From NCBI RefSeq assembly GCF_001693435.1, contig NZ_CM004509.1:1240001-1304000 (forward strand): DNA of 64,000 bases, given 5' to 3'. Positions 9,429-18,619 of the stretch are shown piece by piece. A program made the position numbers and the translations under genes. The notes under the pieces are model-generated. The model did not search any database. It saw only the letters and a program-made list of their open reading frames with translations, and was not told the DNA's origin. The stretch's first letter is position 1. The number at the start of each line of letters is the position of its first letter. The stretch comes from Gilliamella sp. wkB7. GTDB taxonomy: Bacteria > Pseudomonadota > Gammaproteobacteria > Enterobacterales > Orbaceae.

Positions 9429-9762
9429 TTTGATACTCAAAATCAGTAAATTCTCTCTTTTTTAAAAAAACAATTTGATAACAACAAAAAATTAAACTCA
9501 ACGGCAATGTCCTATTGAGTCATTAAAAGGCCATATTGAGTTAAAATATGTTCACAATAATACCAAAGACTTTTTTAATCAACAATGACCATCAGGACTT
9601 ATATTATTGATAATTAGTATAAAAAATTATATTTTTCAGATAATTACCATAATAAGCAGCGCTGTTTTTCGGTGAATTATTATGTAAAACAGGATTAATG
9701 CTTCATCATTTAAAGTATGATGAAGCAAATTATAAGATAAGAATTTATTTGTATGCTTCAAT
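9429..9762. other. Non-coding stretch with an inverted repeat at 9700-9726
   Basis: No credible gene is visible. It holds the promoter region of the unknown membrane protein and the 3' end of the ula transcript. A perfect 10-bp inverted repeat (GCTTCATCAT and ATGATGAAGC, 7-base loop) lies at 9700-9726, about 40 bases beyond the ulaE stop. It has no long T tract in the minus direction, so it may be a transcript-end hairpin rather than a strong terminator. Confidence 0.55.
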
Positions 9763-10656
9763 CTAAGCGTTAAAGAGTGGAAAATCGGCTTGACCAGCAA
9801 TGGATTTTAAACGTTGTTGGGCAGTAATAATATTTTCTTTCCACTGATTATCTTTCGCCCACATTTCAATCACTAATGGCGCACAATAATCAATAGATTT
9901 AAGTGTTCTAAATACTGCTGAAAAATCAACCTCCCCCTCACCAATCACCAAATCTCTAAACTGTCCTGCATAATTGGGTTTTACTTTATAGGTATCTTTC
10001 AAATGAATTTGAACAATATGGTTACGGCTTAACAATAGCTCAGTACTAACATCATAATTCCAACCAGAGATGTTTCCCACATCAGGATAGGCCATAAAAT
10101 AAGGTGAATTTATCTCGGTTTTTAAAATTTCAAACTTACTCAGTGAATTCAAATAGTTAGTATCCATAATTTCAACAGCTAACATAACACCGACTTTTTC
10201 TGCCTGTTTGGCACACCATTGCATACCAGCAATAAAGCGTTGATGGGTTTGTAAGTTAGCTGGCTCATAATAAACATCATACCCAGCTAATTGAATCACT
10301 CTAACGCCAAGTTTATAAGCAAGGGTAATAGCCTTAAACATAATACTTTTAGCGTGTTCTCTGATTGTTGCATCAGCAGAACCAAACGGATATTTGCGAT
10401 GTGCACTAAGACATATTGAGTGAAAAAAAACGCCATTTTCTTCACATAGATGACGCAATGTATAGATTTCTTCATCAGACCAATCAAGCCTAGCTTGACG
10501 TTCATCAGACTCATCAATAGAAAGTTCGATAAAATCAAATCCTAAAGATTTTGCCTCTAGCATTTTTTGTTGCCAAGAAAGTGTATTAGGTAGTGCCTTT
10601 TCATAAATACCCATACATGGAGTTTGTCTGGTTATATTGATTGTATTATTTGTCAT
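9763..10656 (-). CDS. ulaE: UlaE, L-ribulose/xylulose-5-phosphate 3-epimerase
   Basis: Converts L-xylulose 5-phosphate to L-ribulose 5-phosphate in anaerobic L-ascorbate breakdown. The 297-residue TIM-barrel protein matches E. coli UlaE along its length. Shared stretches are MGIYEKALP, LGFDFIELSIDESDER, CLSAHRKYPFGS, GVRVIQLAGYDVYYE, AVEIMDTNYLNS, YPDVGNISGWNYDV and GEGEVDFSAVF; acidic and His residues in these bind the metal. It is last in the ula operon, behind an intrinsic terminator that separates it from ulaD, so its expression may be tuned independently. The paralogue SgbU is the main alternative name; the operon decides for UlaE. Confidence 0.93.
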   Translation of the reverse strand: MTNNTINITRQTPCMGIYEKALPNTLSWQQKMLEAKSLGFDFIELSIDESDERQARLDWSDEEIYTLRHLCEENGVFFHSICLSAHRKYPFGSADATIREHAKSIMFKAITLAYKLGVRVIQLAGYDVYYEPANLQTHQRFIAGMQWCAKQAEKVGVMLAVEIMDTNYLNSLSKFEILKTEINSPYFMAYPDVGNISGWNYDVSTELLLSRNHIVQIHLKDTYKVKPNYAGQFRDLVIGEGEVDFSAVFRTLKSIDYCAPLVIEMWAKDNQWKENIITAQQRLKSIAGQADFPLFNA

Positions 10657-10681
10657 AATTTAGATCCGATAATATTAAGGT

Positions 10682-10714
10682 AAAAAAACTAACAGCCGAT
10701 TTCCCGACTGTTAG
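10682..10714 (-). terminator. Intrinsic terminator or attenuator between ulaD and ulaE
   Basis: Read on the minus strand, CTAACAGTCG pairs with CGGCTGTTAG (10 bp with one G-U pair, 6-base loop). It is followed immediately by seven T residues. It sits in the 67-base gap after the ulaD stop and before the ulaE start, inside what is otherwise one operon. Confidence 0.75.
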
Positions 10715-10723
10715 TGCGCACCC

Positions 10724-11368
10724 CTACCAATATTTAGCAATCTGCTCTCTTAAGTCTTGAGCAGTTTTTTGACCATTTTCATTGGCTAAAGCTCGTCCAG
10801 CAATAAAAGCTTTCGTTTTAATACCCGCAAACAGATGAATATCTTCAGGGACAATACCGCCTGTTATTGATAGTTCCAAACCTAAATCAGAAAGTTGTCG
10901 CATTTTAGTTAAATCTTCTTCACCCCAACCAACACCAGCTAATTCAGCATCACGAGATCGATGATAAATTGCCTGTTTGATACCCAGTTTTCGCCATGCT
11001 TTTGCATCATCAAAAGTCCAATGTCCATAAAGTTCGATTTGAATTTCACGCCCAAATTCATCAGCCACTTTTTTACAAGCTTCAATTGTTGCAATGTGAG
11101 CGGCAGCTGAAACAGTTAACCAATCAGCACCTGCCGAAAAAGCCATTTTTGCTAAAATAGCACCTCCATCAGTGGTTTTTAAATCACAAACTAAAATATG
11201 GTTTGGATACTTTTCTCTTAAAGTTTTTACGCCATTAATACCTGCGCCAAAGGCAAGAATGGTTCCAACTTCAATAATATCTACAAATCCAGCTACGTTC
11301 TTGGCTACTGCTAAAGCTGGATCTAATTCTGTTTGATCTAATGCAATTTGTAATTTTGGTTTTGTCAT
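10724..11368 (-). CDS. ulaD: UlaD, 3-keto-L-gulonate-6-phosphate decarboxylase
   Basis: Decarboxylates 3-keto-L-gulonate 6-phosphate to L-xylulose 5-phosphate. The 214-residue protein belongs to the OMP-decarboxylase suprafamily and keeps the catalytic pattern Asp62, Lys64, Asp67 in CDLKTTDGG. Other matches to E. coli UlaD are VDIIEVGTIL, ADWLTVSAAA, IELYGHWTF, IYHRSRDAELAGVGWGEEDL and FIAGRAL. It sits between ulaF and ulaE, 21 bases after ulaF. Paralogues SgbH and hexulose-phosphate synthase share the fold, but the neighbours fix the role. Confidence 0.95.
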   Translation of the reverse strand: MTKPKLQIALDQTELDPALAVAKNVAGFVDIIEVGTILAFGAGINGVKTLREKYPNHILVCDLKTTDGGAILAKMAFSAGADWLTVSAAAHIATIEACKKVADEFGREIQIELYGHWTFDDAKAWRKLGIKQAIYHRSRDAELAGVGWGEEDLTKMRQLSDLGLELSITGGIVPEDIHLFAGIKTKAFIAGRALANENGQKTAQDLREQIAKYW

Positions 11369-11389
11369 TTTATTTCTCCCTTATAAATA

Positions 11390-12082
11390 CTATTTTTGTC
11401 CGTAATAAGCATTTGCTCCATGCTTACGAAAATAGTGTTTATCAGATAAAGTTTGTTGAATTTTAATTGTTTTATTAAGTTGTCTGGTTGATATGGCCAT
11501 CATGGCTACTTCTTCAAGAACCACAGCATTATGTACAGCATCCGAAGCGTTTTTTCCCCAACAAAATGGAGCGTGTCCAGAAATAACGGCTGCCGGCATC
11601 GCTGTAGGATCAATACCTCTTCGTTTAAACTCTTCAATGATGACTAAACCAGTGTTTTTTTCGTAATCAGTATTGATTTCGCTATCAGTTAAACGACGAG
11701 TACAAGGCACATCACCATAAAAATAGTCGGCATGAGTCGTACCCAAAGCTGGAACATCTAATTCAGCTTGCGCCCAAACTGTTGCGTAGCGAGAATGTGT
11801 ATGAACAATACCACCAATATTTTCAAAGGCTTTATAAAGTTCTATATGGGTTGCAGTATCACTAGACGGATTTAATTTACCTTCAACAATTTCACCCGTT
11901 AATGACACTACCACAATATCGTCAATTTTCATGTTGTTGTATTCAACGCCTGAAGGTTTAATAGCAATAACACCTTTAGCACGATCAATTTCAGAAACAT
12001 TACCCCAAGTAAAAGTGACTAAATGGTATTTAGGTAAGGTTAAGTTAGCCTGTAATACTCTTTCTTTTAATGCTTGATACAT
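11390..12082 (-). CDS. ulaF: UlaF, L-ribulose-5-phosphate 4-epimerase
   Basis: Zinc-dependent retro-aldol epimerase turning L-ribulose 5-phosphate into D-xylulose 5-phosphate, which enters the pentose-phosphate pathway. The 230 residues (E. coli UlaF 228) carry TWGNVSEID, the phosphate-binding KPSGVEY and [11 protein letters not shown], the zinc ligands His94 and His96 in [13 protein letters not shown], and a third His in SGHAPFCWG near residue 170. AraD and SgbE have the same activity. The start is 5 bases from the ulaC stop. In E. coli the order is C-D-E-F; here ulaF comes directly after ulaC. Confidence 0.94.
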   Translation of the reverse strand: MYQALKERVLQANLTLPKYHLVTFTWGNVSEIDRAKGVIAIKPSGVEYNNMKIDDIVVVSLTGEIVEGKLNPSSDTATHIELYKAFENIGGIVHTHSRYATVWAQAELDVPALGTTHADYFYGDVPCTRRLTDSEINTDYEKNTGLVIIEEFKRRGIDPTAMPAAVISGHAPFCWGKNASDAVHNAVVLEEVAMMAISTRQLNKTIKIQQTLSDKHYFRKHGANAYYGQK

Positions 12083-12086
12083 AACA

Positions 12087-12560
12087 TTAGTCTCCTAATA
12101 AAGCCTTATCAATAACAGCATAAACATCTTCTTTGCTATTACATGCTCTCAACTTATCAAGATCGATACCTGTTGGGCTGTCTTCGTCATCTAATATTTG
12201 CGTGACTTCCATTAAGCCTTGCATATGCTCATCTGAGGTACTGCCTGCTAAGGTAACTAACACATCAACAGGTTGCTCTTCACCTTCAAAATAGACTGGA
12301 GAATTTAATGTCACTAAAGCAAAAGCAGTACGATTTACACCATCTTCCGGTCTGGCATGAGGCATCGCAAAATTTGGTGCAATAATAATGTAAGGCCCCA
12401 TTGTTTTTACACAGTTAATAATCGCATCATAATAAGAAGGATTAATCGCTTTAGAAGCAACAAGCATATCTGTACCCAATTTGATCGCCTCTTGCCAAGT
12501 TGATGCATCCGCTTTTAGTAAAATAGAGTTATTTTCAATTAATGATTCTTTCAATGCCAT
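12087..12560 (-). CDS. ulaC: UlaC, ascorbate-specific PTS enzyme IIA
   Basis: Soluble phosphocarrier passing phosphate from HPr to the EIIB domain of the ascorbate transporter. The 157 residues form a PTS EIIA type-2 domain. The phosphorylated His68 sits in [12 protein letters not shown], preceded by MGPYIIIAP. It starts 30 bases after the ulaAB stop with an AAGGAGT ribosome site and overlaps no neighbour. With the EIICB fusion upstream it completes a dedicated ascorbate PTS; general EI and HPr must come from elsewhere on the chromosome. Confidence 0.95.
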   Translation of the reverse strand: MALKESLIENNSILLKADASTWQEAIKLGTDMLVASKAINPSYYDAIINCVKTMGPYIIIAPNFAMPHARPEDGVNRTAFALVTLNSPVYFEGEEQPVDVLVTLAGSTSDEHMQGLMEVTQILDDEDSPTGIDLDKLRACNSKEDVYAVIDKALLGD

Positions 12561-12590
12561 TGTTGTACTCCTTTTTTAATCAATTCGTTA

Positions 12591-14354
12591 TTAAGCAAGC
12601 ACTTTTTTAATAAGTTCAATAAGTTCTTCACCAAATGTATTTGGATTTAACATGTTTTGGACACCTAAAGCATGTTGTCCTTCATTAACTTCAATCTCGT
12701 TAATTAAATGTTTAGACGCCACAATAATGTCAATATTAGGTAACCGTGATTTGTAATCTGTCACCGCGCAAGAATCCATGACATTAGCAATGCCTTTCTT
12801 ATCTAAATAATTAGCTATTTTCATTTTCATCATCATAGAAGAGCCTTGTCCGCTACCACACACAGCTAAGATTCGTACTGCTCGCCCTTCGCTTATTGCC
12901 ACTTCATCCATTTTTTCAACAACGTTTTCATTAACATCTTGATGAATATTATTTTGTTCTGGTTCAATTTTTGCGTTTGCTTCCTCTTGGCGTAATTGTT
13001 TAGCGGCAAAGAACATATATACTAAAGCCAATGCAATAATCAGATAGATAAATAAGTGGGAGTAAGATAAACCTTGTATAATAGGTGGGAATAATATCGC
13101 CCAGTCAGCCATCCCCATCCAAGAGTCAATTGGAGTGCCATTTTTTGCAAAGATATGAATGACCCAAGCTGAACCAAATACCTCAATCATTCCCATAACA
13201 AAACAGATTTTCATAACGGCTTTCCAACCACCAAAGTGATTAGCAAATACCCCAATTGTTGCGTTAGAGAAAAACATTGGTATAAAACCAGGAATGATCA
13301 TAATTGGTGATTTAAATATAAGTAACAAGGCAATTGCTAAAAATTGTCCTAATGCCCCCCAAATAAAACCAAATACCATTGCATTTGGTGAAAAAGCATA
13401 AATTGCAGCACAATCAATGGCTAATACGGCATTAGGAATTAATTTTTCAGAAATACCTTTAAACGCTTCAGACAATTCAGCCACAAACATTCTGACCCCA
13501 CCGACGATGACTTGTATTGCGACAGCGAATTTAAGACCTGTTTCTAAAATGTAAATTGTCCAATGGGTTGACCCTGCCATGGTTTGCAAATTATCCAAAC
13601 CAAATGAAAGAAGGATGATGCCAAAAAAGAATGTCATCACAATCGCTGTTGCAGCGATACTATCGTGAAAAATATGTAACCATTTAGGTAATTTAAGATT
13701 ATCAACTGAGTCATTTTTATCGCCCAATTTAGGTGCTAATTTAACAGCGATCCAAGACCCCAATTGTTGTTGATGACCAATTGAAAAACCCGCTCCTCCA
13801 GTAACAGCTTCTGTAGATTTAAACATCATATTAGAAAATATTCCCCAATATAATGCGGTAATAATGGCGGAGTAGATTATTGTTTCCCACATACTGTAAC
13901 CAAACAGAAAATAAAACAGGGCAATTAATCCCACTTGTTGGAACATAATATGACCTGTTAGCATAATGGTGCGAATACCTGTGATACGGCGAAAAATGAC
14001 CAAAAGGATATTGATAGCCAATGCGAGTAATACGGCATAGCCTACCCAAGAATATTTATCACCCATATTATGTTCTACAGTCATCATAGAAGCATAAACA
14101 TCAATAATCGATCCATTAATACCGTGATACTCAGCCAATTTGGCAATCACTGGCTTAAATGTTGAAACCAGTACACCTGAGCCAACTTGTAACAACATAA
14201 AACCAACAATCGTTTTGATTGTTCCTTTCAAAATAGTGGTGATATCTTTGCGTAAAAGACAATAACCTAACATTGTTACTAAGCCGAGTAACAATGGTGC
14301 TTTAGTCATGACTTGACTATAAAAAATATAAAATACGTTATAGATTACTTCCAT
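12591..14354 (-). CDS. ulaA: UlaA-UlaB fusion, ascorbate PTS enzyme IICB
   Basis: Takes up L-ascorbate and phosphorylates it to L-ascorbate 6-phosphate in the inner membrane. The 587 residues join two proteins that are separate in E. coli. Residues 1 to about 460 are the UlaA-type EIIC: many helices, [35 protein letters not shown] and [21 protein letters not shown] charged linker ([20 protein letters not shown]) follows, then a UlaB-type EIIB of about 97 residues with the phosphorylated Cys499 in [18 protein letters not shown]. No stop or frameshift is visible at the join. A GAGAGGGG ribosome site precedes the ATG. It heads the operon. Confidence 0.93.
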   Translation of the reverse strand: MEVIYNVFYIFYSQVMTKAPLLLGLVTMLGYCLLRKDITTILKGTIKTIVGFMLLQVGSGVLVSTFKPVIAKLAEYHGINGSIIDVYASMMTVEHNMGDKYSWVGYAVLLALAINILLVIFRRITGIRTIMLTGHIMFQQVGLIALFYFLFGYSMWETIIYSAIITALYWGIFSNMMFKSTEAVTGGAGFSIGHQQQLGSWIAVKLAPKLGDKNDSVDNLKLPKWLHIFHDSIAATAIVMTFFFGIILLSFGLDNLQTMAGSTHWTIYILETGLKFAVAIQVIVGGVRMFVAELSEAFKGISEKLIPNAVLAIDCAAIYAFSPNAMVFGFIWGALGQFLAIALLLIFKSPIMIIPGFIPMFFSNATIGVFANHFGGWKAVMKICFVMGMIEVFGSAWVIHIFAKNGTPIDSWMGMADWAILFPPIIQGLSYSHLFIYLIIALALVYMFFAAKQLRQEEANAKIEPEQNNIHQDVNENVVEKMDEVAISEGRAVRILAVCGSGQGSSMMMKMKIANYLDKKGIANVMDSCAVTDYKSRLPNIDIIVASKHLINEIEVNEGQHALGVQNMLNPNTFGEELIELIKKVLA

Positions 14355-14799
14355 ATGCCCCTCTCATTGGTTATGGGCTTTTTTAAAATTTGAAGTTTAT
14401 ATCGTGCTTACAAAGCGATAATAAAACTTATCCTAATGCCCTTTTTATATAGTTGTTCACTGTCGAGTGAATCTTTGAGCTAAATTAACCCTATACTTTG
14501 TTAATCAAATTAAGATGGCTTGATTAACGCTTGTTATATTCTATAATCAAAATAAATCATACAATGATTATTTATGATTATTTTGATGAAGATCACTTTT
14601 CTCTAAAACCAGAAACCATATCTGTGATCAACTTCACATAATAATGAAAAAAAACTACATCGATTTAACTCTATATTTATAATTATCAATATATTAAATA
14701 AATGTTGACAAATAAAAACAATAAGATAATTGACAATTTTAATAATGAAAATTATTATCAAAATAATCAAAAATGCTCAAATTAAAATGAGGAATTTTA
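14355..14799. promoter_or_regulatory. Divergent ulaAB / ulaR-ulaG control region with a CRP site and candidate UlaR operators
   Basis: This 445-base AT-rich gap holds the start signals of both ula transcripts. A perfect CRP consensus, TGTGA-6-TCACA, lies at 14623-14638. The 13-mer ATCAAAATAATCA occurs exactly at 14757-14769 and, inverted, at 14575-14587. A copy with one extra A lies at 14546-14559. The first pair forms an inverted repeat spanning 14546-14587. DeoR-family repressors usually bind such repeats, so these are candidate UlaR operators; that assignment is inferred from position and repetition only. Confidence 0.7.
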
Positions 14800-15561
14800 A
14801 TGAATGAATTAACGCGACATAACGAGATCGTCGCTTTGGTTAACGAGAAAGGTGAATTAAAAGTGACCGAATTAATCAATCATTTTTCAATATCACCCGC
14901 TACCGCTAGAAGAGATATCACAAAATTAGATCAAGATGGTCGTGTCAAAAAAGTACGCAATGGCATTATGCGTCTTGAAGAACAGAAACCAATTTGGGCC
15001 CCAATAGGTAATAACAATACAGATCACTATCACGAAAAGGCACGGATTGCGATTCGAGCAGCTAAGTTATGCGGTAGTGATGAAAATATAGTGATTAATT
15101 GTGGTTCAACGGCATTTTTATTAGGACGAGAACTTTGTGGGAAAAAGGTATCAATTATCACTAATTATTTTCCTTTAGCGTGTTATTTGATTGAACATGA
15201 CCATGAAAATGTGATCATTATGGGTGGGTTATATAATAAAACACAAAATATCATACTCAATCCTATTGCAAGTATCACCGATTCTTATGCCGCAAAATGG
15301 ATGTTTACCAGTGGAAAAACATTAACATCAACAGGCCTTTATAAAAGTGAAATTTTAAGTGCTGTTGCTGAACAACAGATATTAGAAAAAGCAGAAAAAT
15401 TAGTCGTAGTGGTTGATAGCTCAAAGATCGATACCAAAGCAAACTCTGGCATGCTTTTTTGCCCAATAAATAAAATTGATATTTTGATTACTGGGGCGCA
15501 AGCAAATAAGGAAGTAATTGAATGCATTAAAAAGCAGGGAGTTGAAGTGATATTAGTCTAA
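14800..15561 (+). CDS. ulaR: UlaR, DeoR-family repressor of the ula genes
   Basis: Expected to repress the ascorbate genes and release DNA on binding L-ascorbate 6-phosphate. The 253-residue protein has an N-terminal DeoR helix-turn-helix (about 5-57: NEIVALVNEKGELKVTELIN, then FSISPATARRDITKLDQDG) and a sugar-phosphate sensor domain with INCGSTAFLLGREL, NYFPLACYLIE and VVVDSSKI. The AGGA ribosome site lies 7 bases before the ATG. It diverges from ulaAB and reads into ulaG, 27 bases downstream. In E. coli, ulaR and ulaG are adjacent in the same way. Confidence 0.92.
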   Translation: MNELTRHNEIVALVNEKGELKVTELINHFSISPATARRDITKLDQDGRVKKVRNGIMRLEEQKPIWAPIGNNNTDHYHEKARIAIRAAKLCGSDENIVINCGSTAFLLGRELCGKKVSIITNYFPLACYLIEHDHENVIIMGGLYNKTQNIILNPIASITDSYAAKWMFTSGKTLTSTGLYKSEILSAVAEQQILEKAEKLVVVVDSSKIDTKANSGMLFCPINKIDILITGAQANKEVIECIKKQGVEVILV

Positions 15562-15588
15562 CTATTAAATAAAAAAAAGGAACATAGT

Positions 15589-16656
15589 ATGAGTAAAGTA
15601 AATGAAATTACCCGAGATTCTTGGATTTTGAACACTTTTCCTGAATGGGGAACTTGGTTAAATGAAGAGATTGAAAACACCGTTGTGAAACCAAATACTT
15701 TCACCATGTGGTGGTTAGCTTGTACCGGGATTTGGTTAAAATCAGCAGGTAATACTAATATCTCTGTCGATTTTTGGTGTGGTACAGGGAAAAAAACACA
15801 TGCAAACCCATTAATGAATAAACAGCATCAAATGATGCGTATGGGTGGCGTTCGTGAATTGCAACCTAATTTAAGAACCAGTCCATTTGTATTAGATCCA
15901 TTCGCGATTAAGCAAATTGATGCAGTTATGGCAACCCATGATCATGCCGATCATATCGATGTCAACGTCGCTGCTGCTGTAATTCAAAATTGCTCTCCGA
16001 AAGTTAAATTTATTGGTCCAAAAGCTTGTGTTGAATTATGGAAAAGTTGGGGTGTTCCAGAAGATCGTTGTATCGTTGCTAAAGTTGGCGAAACAATTGA
16101 AGTAGGTGATATTACAATTCGCGTTTTAGATTCTTTTGATAGAACATCATTGGTTACTTTACCAAAAGGTGTATCTTCTACCGATAAATCGATTCTAGAT
16201 GGTATGAATGATCGTGCTGTTAACTATTTATTTGAAACTTCAGGAGGATCACTTTACCATTCAGGAGATTCACATTACTCTAACTACTATGCCAAACATG
16301 GTAATGATTATAAAATTGATGTGGCTTTACTTTCTTATGGTGAAAACCCTCGTGGCGTTACCGATAAAATGACTTCGTCAGACATTTTACGTGCGGCTGA
16401 ATCGCTTAATACCAAAGTGGTGATTCCATTCCATCATGATATATGGTCAAATTTCCAAAGTGATCCTCGTGAAATTGAAGTTCTTTGGGAAATGAAAAAA
16501 GATCGTCTTGAATATCAATTTAGACCATTTTTCTGGCAAGTTGGGGGTAAATATACATATCCTACTGATCAACATAAAATGCATTATCAGCATTATAGAG
16601 GATTTAGAGATATCTTTACTGATGAACCAGAATTGCCATATCGTTCATTCTTGTAA
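15589..16656 (+). CDS. ulaG: UlaG, L-ascorbate-6-phosphate lactonase
   Basis: Opens the lactone of L-ascorbate 6-phosphate to 3-keto-L-gulonate 6-phosphate, the first cytoplasmic step after the PTS. The 355 residues (E. coli 354) form a metallo-beta-lactamase fold with the metal motif HDHADH at 117-122, a second-sphere [16 protein letters not shown] and the late His pair in [10 protein letters not shown]. Start [20 protein letters not shown] and end [18 protein letters not shown] are as in the family. It shares the ulaR transcript. Confidence 0.96.
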   Translation: MSKVNEITRDSWILNTFPEWGTWLNEEIENTVVKPNTFTMWWLACTGIWLKSAGNTNISVDFWCGTGKKTHANPLMNKQHQMMRMGGVRELQPNLRTSPFVLDPFAIKQIDAVMATHDHADHIDVNVAAAVIQNCSPKVKFIGPKACVELWKSWGVPEDRCIVAKVGETIEVGDITIRVLDSFDRTSLVTLPKGVSSTDKSILDGMNDRAVNYLFETSGGSLYHSGDSHYSNYYAKHGNDYKIDVALLSYGENPRGVTDKMTSSDILRAAESLNTKVVIPFHHDIWSNFQSDPREIEVLWEMKKDRLEYQFRPFFWQVGGKYTYPTDQHKMHYQHYRGFRDIFTDEPELPYRSFL

Positions 16657-16750
16657 AAAGAATAGGAATTATTTAAACCTATCTATTTGATTGAACAATA
16701 TATTATCTCAATTTAAAAATAAGTTTAGTAGATTATTTTCATAAGTAGCT

Positions 16751-16772
16751 GGACCGATGATTGTATCGGTCC
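16751..16772 (+). terminator. Stem-loop after ulaG, possible terminator
   Basis: GGACCGAT pairs perfectly with ATCGGTCC around a 6-base loop, about 95 bases past the ulaG stop. No T tract follows, so termination strength is uncertain. The rest of 16657-16951 is AT-rich without a visible gene. Confidence 0.45.
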
Positions 16773-16951
16773 ATGATGATTAAATTGGATATTTATAAGA
16801 AAATAAAAACTAATTCTAAAATCATAAATGTCTAATTATTCAATAGTGTTGAAATACCAGACCTAATCACCAATTTAGTTACATTTTTTACTGAAACGTT
16901 ATGTTAACCTGAAACTTTTTGACAAAATTTTGTTAACTGCAATAGTTGTTA

Positions 16952-18490
16952 TCAATCAATACGTTTAATAAAATGTTTTATCTTAAAGCCCATTGCGATT
17001 AATGATGCAAAATAGATAATAATACCAGCTATGACTAACACCAGTAGTCGCCCAATACGCATTAACATCGATCCAGTTGACCAATCAGGTAATAGTTGCG
17101 CGCCAAACCATAAAACAACAGACATGAAAATAACAGCAATAATTACTTTAGCTAAAAAGTTATACCATCCCGGCTGTGGTTGATATAGTTGTTTTCTTCG
17201 TAATTGCCAGAATAATAACGCTGCATTAAAACAAGCCGCAAGACCAATTGAGAGTGAAAGTCCTGCATGCTGTAATGGCCCAATAAAAACAAGGTTCATC
17301 AGTTGCGTTAAAATTAAGGTAACAATTGCAATTTTGACGGGAGTTTTAATATCTTGTCGTGAATAAAAAGCAGGGGCTAATACTTTAATCAAAATCATGC
17401 CAAGTAAACCAACAGAATAAGCCACCAATGCTCGCTGAGTCATTAAGGCATCATTTAAGGTAAATTGCCCATATTCAAATAAGGTTGATATAAGTGGACG
17501 AGATATAACACCTAAAGCGACAGTACTTGGTAATGCTAAAAGAAAACAGAGTCGCAATCCCCAATCTAGCAACTCTGAATATTGTTTATAATCACCTTTA
17601 GAAAAGCTTTTGGATAGGGAAGGTAATAGAATTGTGCCAAGTGCAACCCCTAGTACGCCAGCAGGAAATTCCATAAGTCGGTCGGCATAATACATCCACG
17701 ATACAGAACCAGAAATAAGAAATGAAGCAAAAATCGTATTAATAATTAAAGAAATTTGTCCAACTGATACCCCTAAAATAGCAGGTGCCATCTGTTTTAA
17801 TACTCGCCAAACGCCACTATCTTTAAAGTTAATTCTTGGTAAAACCAACATGCCAATTTTTTTTAAATAAGGAAGCTGATAAAGTAATTGTAAAATGCCT
17901 CCTACCCCAACTGATGCCGCGAGTGCTAATACGGGTGGATTAAAGTAAGGTGTCAAAAATAGCGTAAACGTAATCATGCTAATATTTAACAAGGTTGGAA
18001 CAAAAGCTGGGACAGAAAAACGATTCCAAGTATTTAATATTGCTCCAACCAATGATGCAAGTGAAATAAAAAAGATATAAGGAAAGGTAATACGCAACAT
18101 CGTTGTGGCAAGATCAAATTTATCACTAGATTCTTGCATAAATCCAGGCGCGGTTACCATAATAATAAAAGGAGCACACACTACGCCAATTAAGGTAACA
18201 ATGGCTAATACTAAAGTTAATAAACCAGCAACATAAGCGACAAAAGTCCGCGTTGCTTCTATTCCTTGTTGATTCTTATATTCAGCTAAAATTGGTACAA
18301 AGGCTTGTGAAAATGCGCCCTCAGCAAAAATACGCCGCAATAAATTAGGGAGTTTAAAGGCAACAAAAAAGGCATCGGTAGCCATACCGGCACCAAAAAA
18401 GCGAGCAATGATAGCATCACGCACAAAACCTAATACACGAGATACCATGGTCATGGAACTTACTGTTGCTAAAGATTTTAAAAGATTCAT
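16952..18490 (-). CDS. murJ: MurJ (MviN), lipid II flippase
   Basis: Flips lipid II across the inner membrane for peptidoglycan synthesis. The 512 residues carry about fourteen helices and the family start [20 protein letters not shown], with the functional Arg/Asp of helix 1 in RVLGFVRD. Further matches are [60 protein letters not shown] and [14 protein letters not shown]. It stands alone between ulaG and the TCA operon. A gap of 129 bases with a terminator hairpin separates it from gltA on the same strand. Confidence 0.97.
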   Translation of the reverse strand: MNLLKSLATVSSMTMVSRVLGFVRDAIIARFFGAGMATDAFFVAFKLPNLLRRIFAEGAFSQAFVPILAEYKNQQGIEATRTFVAYVAGLLTLVLAIVTLIGVVCAPFIIMVTAPGFMQESSDKFDLATTMLRITFPYIFFISLASLVGAILNTWNRFSVPAFVPTLLNISMITFTLFLTPYFNPPVLALAASVGVGGILQLLYQLPYLKKIGMLVLPRINFKDSGVWRVLKQMAPAILGVSVGQISLIINTIFASFLISGSVSWMYYADRLMEFPAGVLGVALGTILLPSLSKSFSKGDYKQYSELLDWGLRLCFLLALPSTVALGVISRPLISTLFEYGQFTLNDALMTQRALVAYSVGLLGMILIKVLAPAFYSRQDIKTPVKIAIVTLILTQLMNLVFIGPLQHAGLSLSIGLAACFNAALLFWQLRRKQLYQPQPGWYNFLAKVIIAVIFMSVVLWFGAQLLPDWSTGSMLMRIGRLLVLVIAGIIIYFASLIAMGFKIKHFIKRID

Positions 18491-18589
18491 TTATATAATA
18501 CAGAGTCAAAAACCGACAATGTGGGATAGTCTACAAACTATTGCTTTAAATCACCATGCTTTTTTTAATAAAATAAGCTTTTGTGCAAA

Positions 18590-18610
18590 CCGTCAGAATC
18601 AAACTGACGG
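18590..18610 (-). terminator. Hairpin ending the acn-icd-gltA operon
   Basis: CCGTCAG pairs perfectly with CTGACGG around a 7-base loop, 10 bases beyond the gltA stop. The minus strand continues TTTGCACAAAAG, a weak U tract. It is the likely 3' end of the TCA operon before murJ. Confidence 0.6.
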
Positions 18611-18619
18611 ATGATAATT

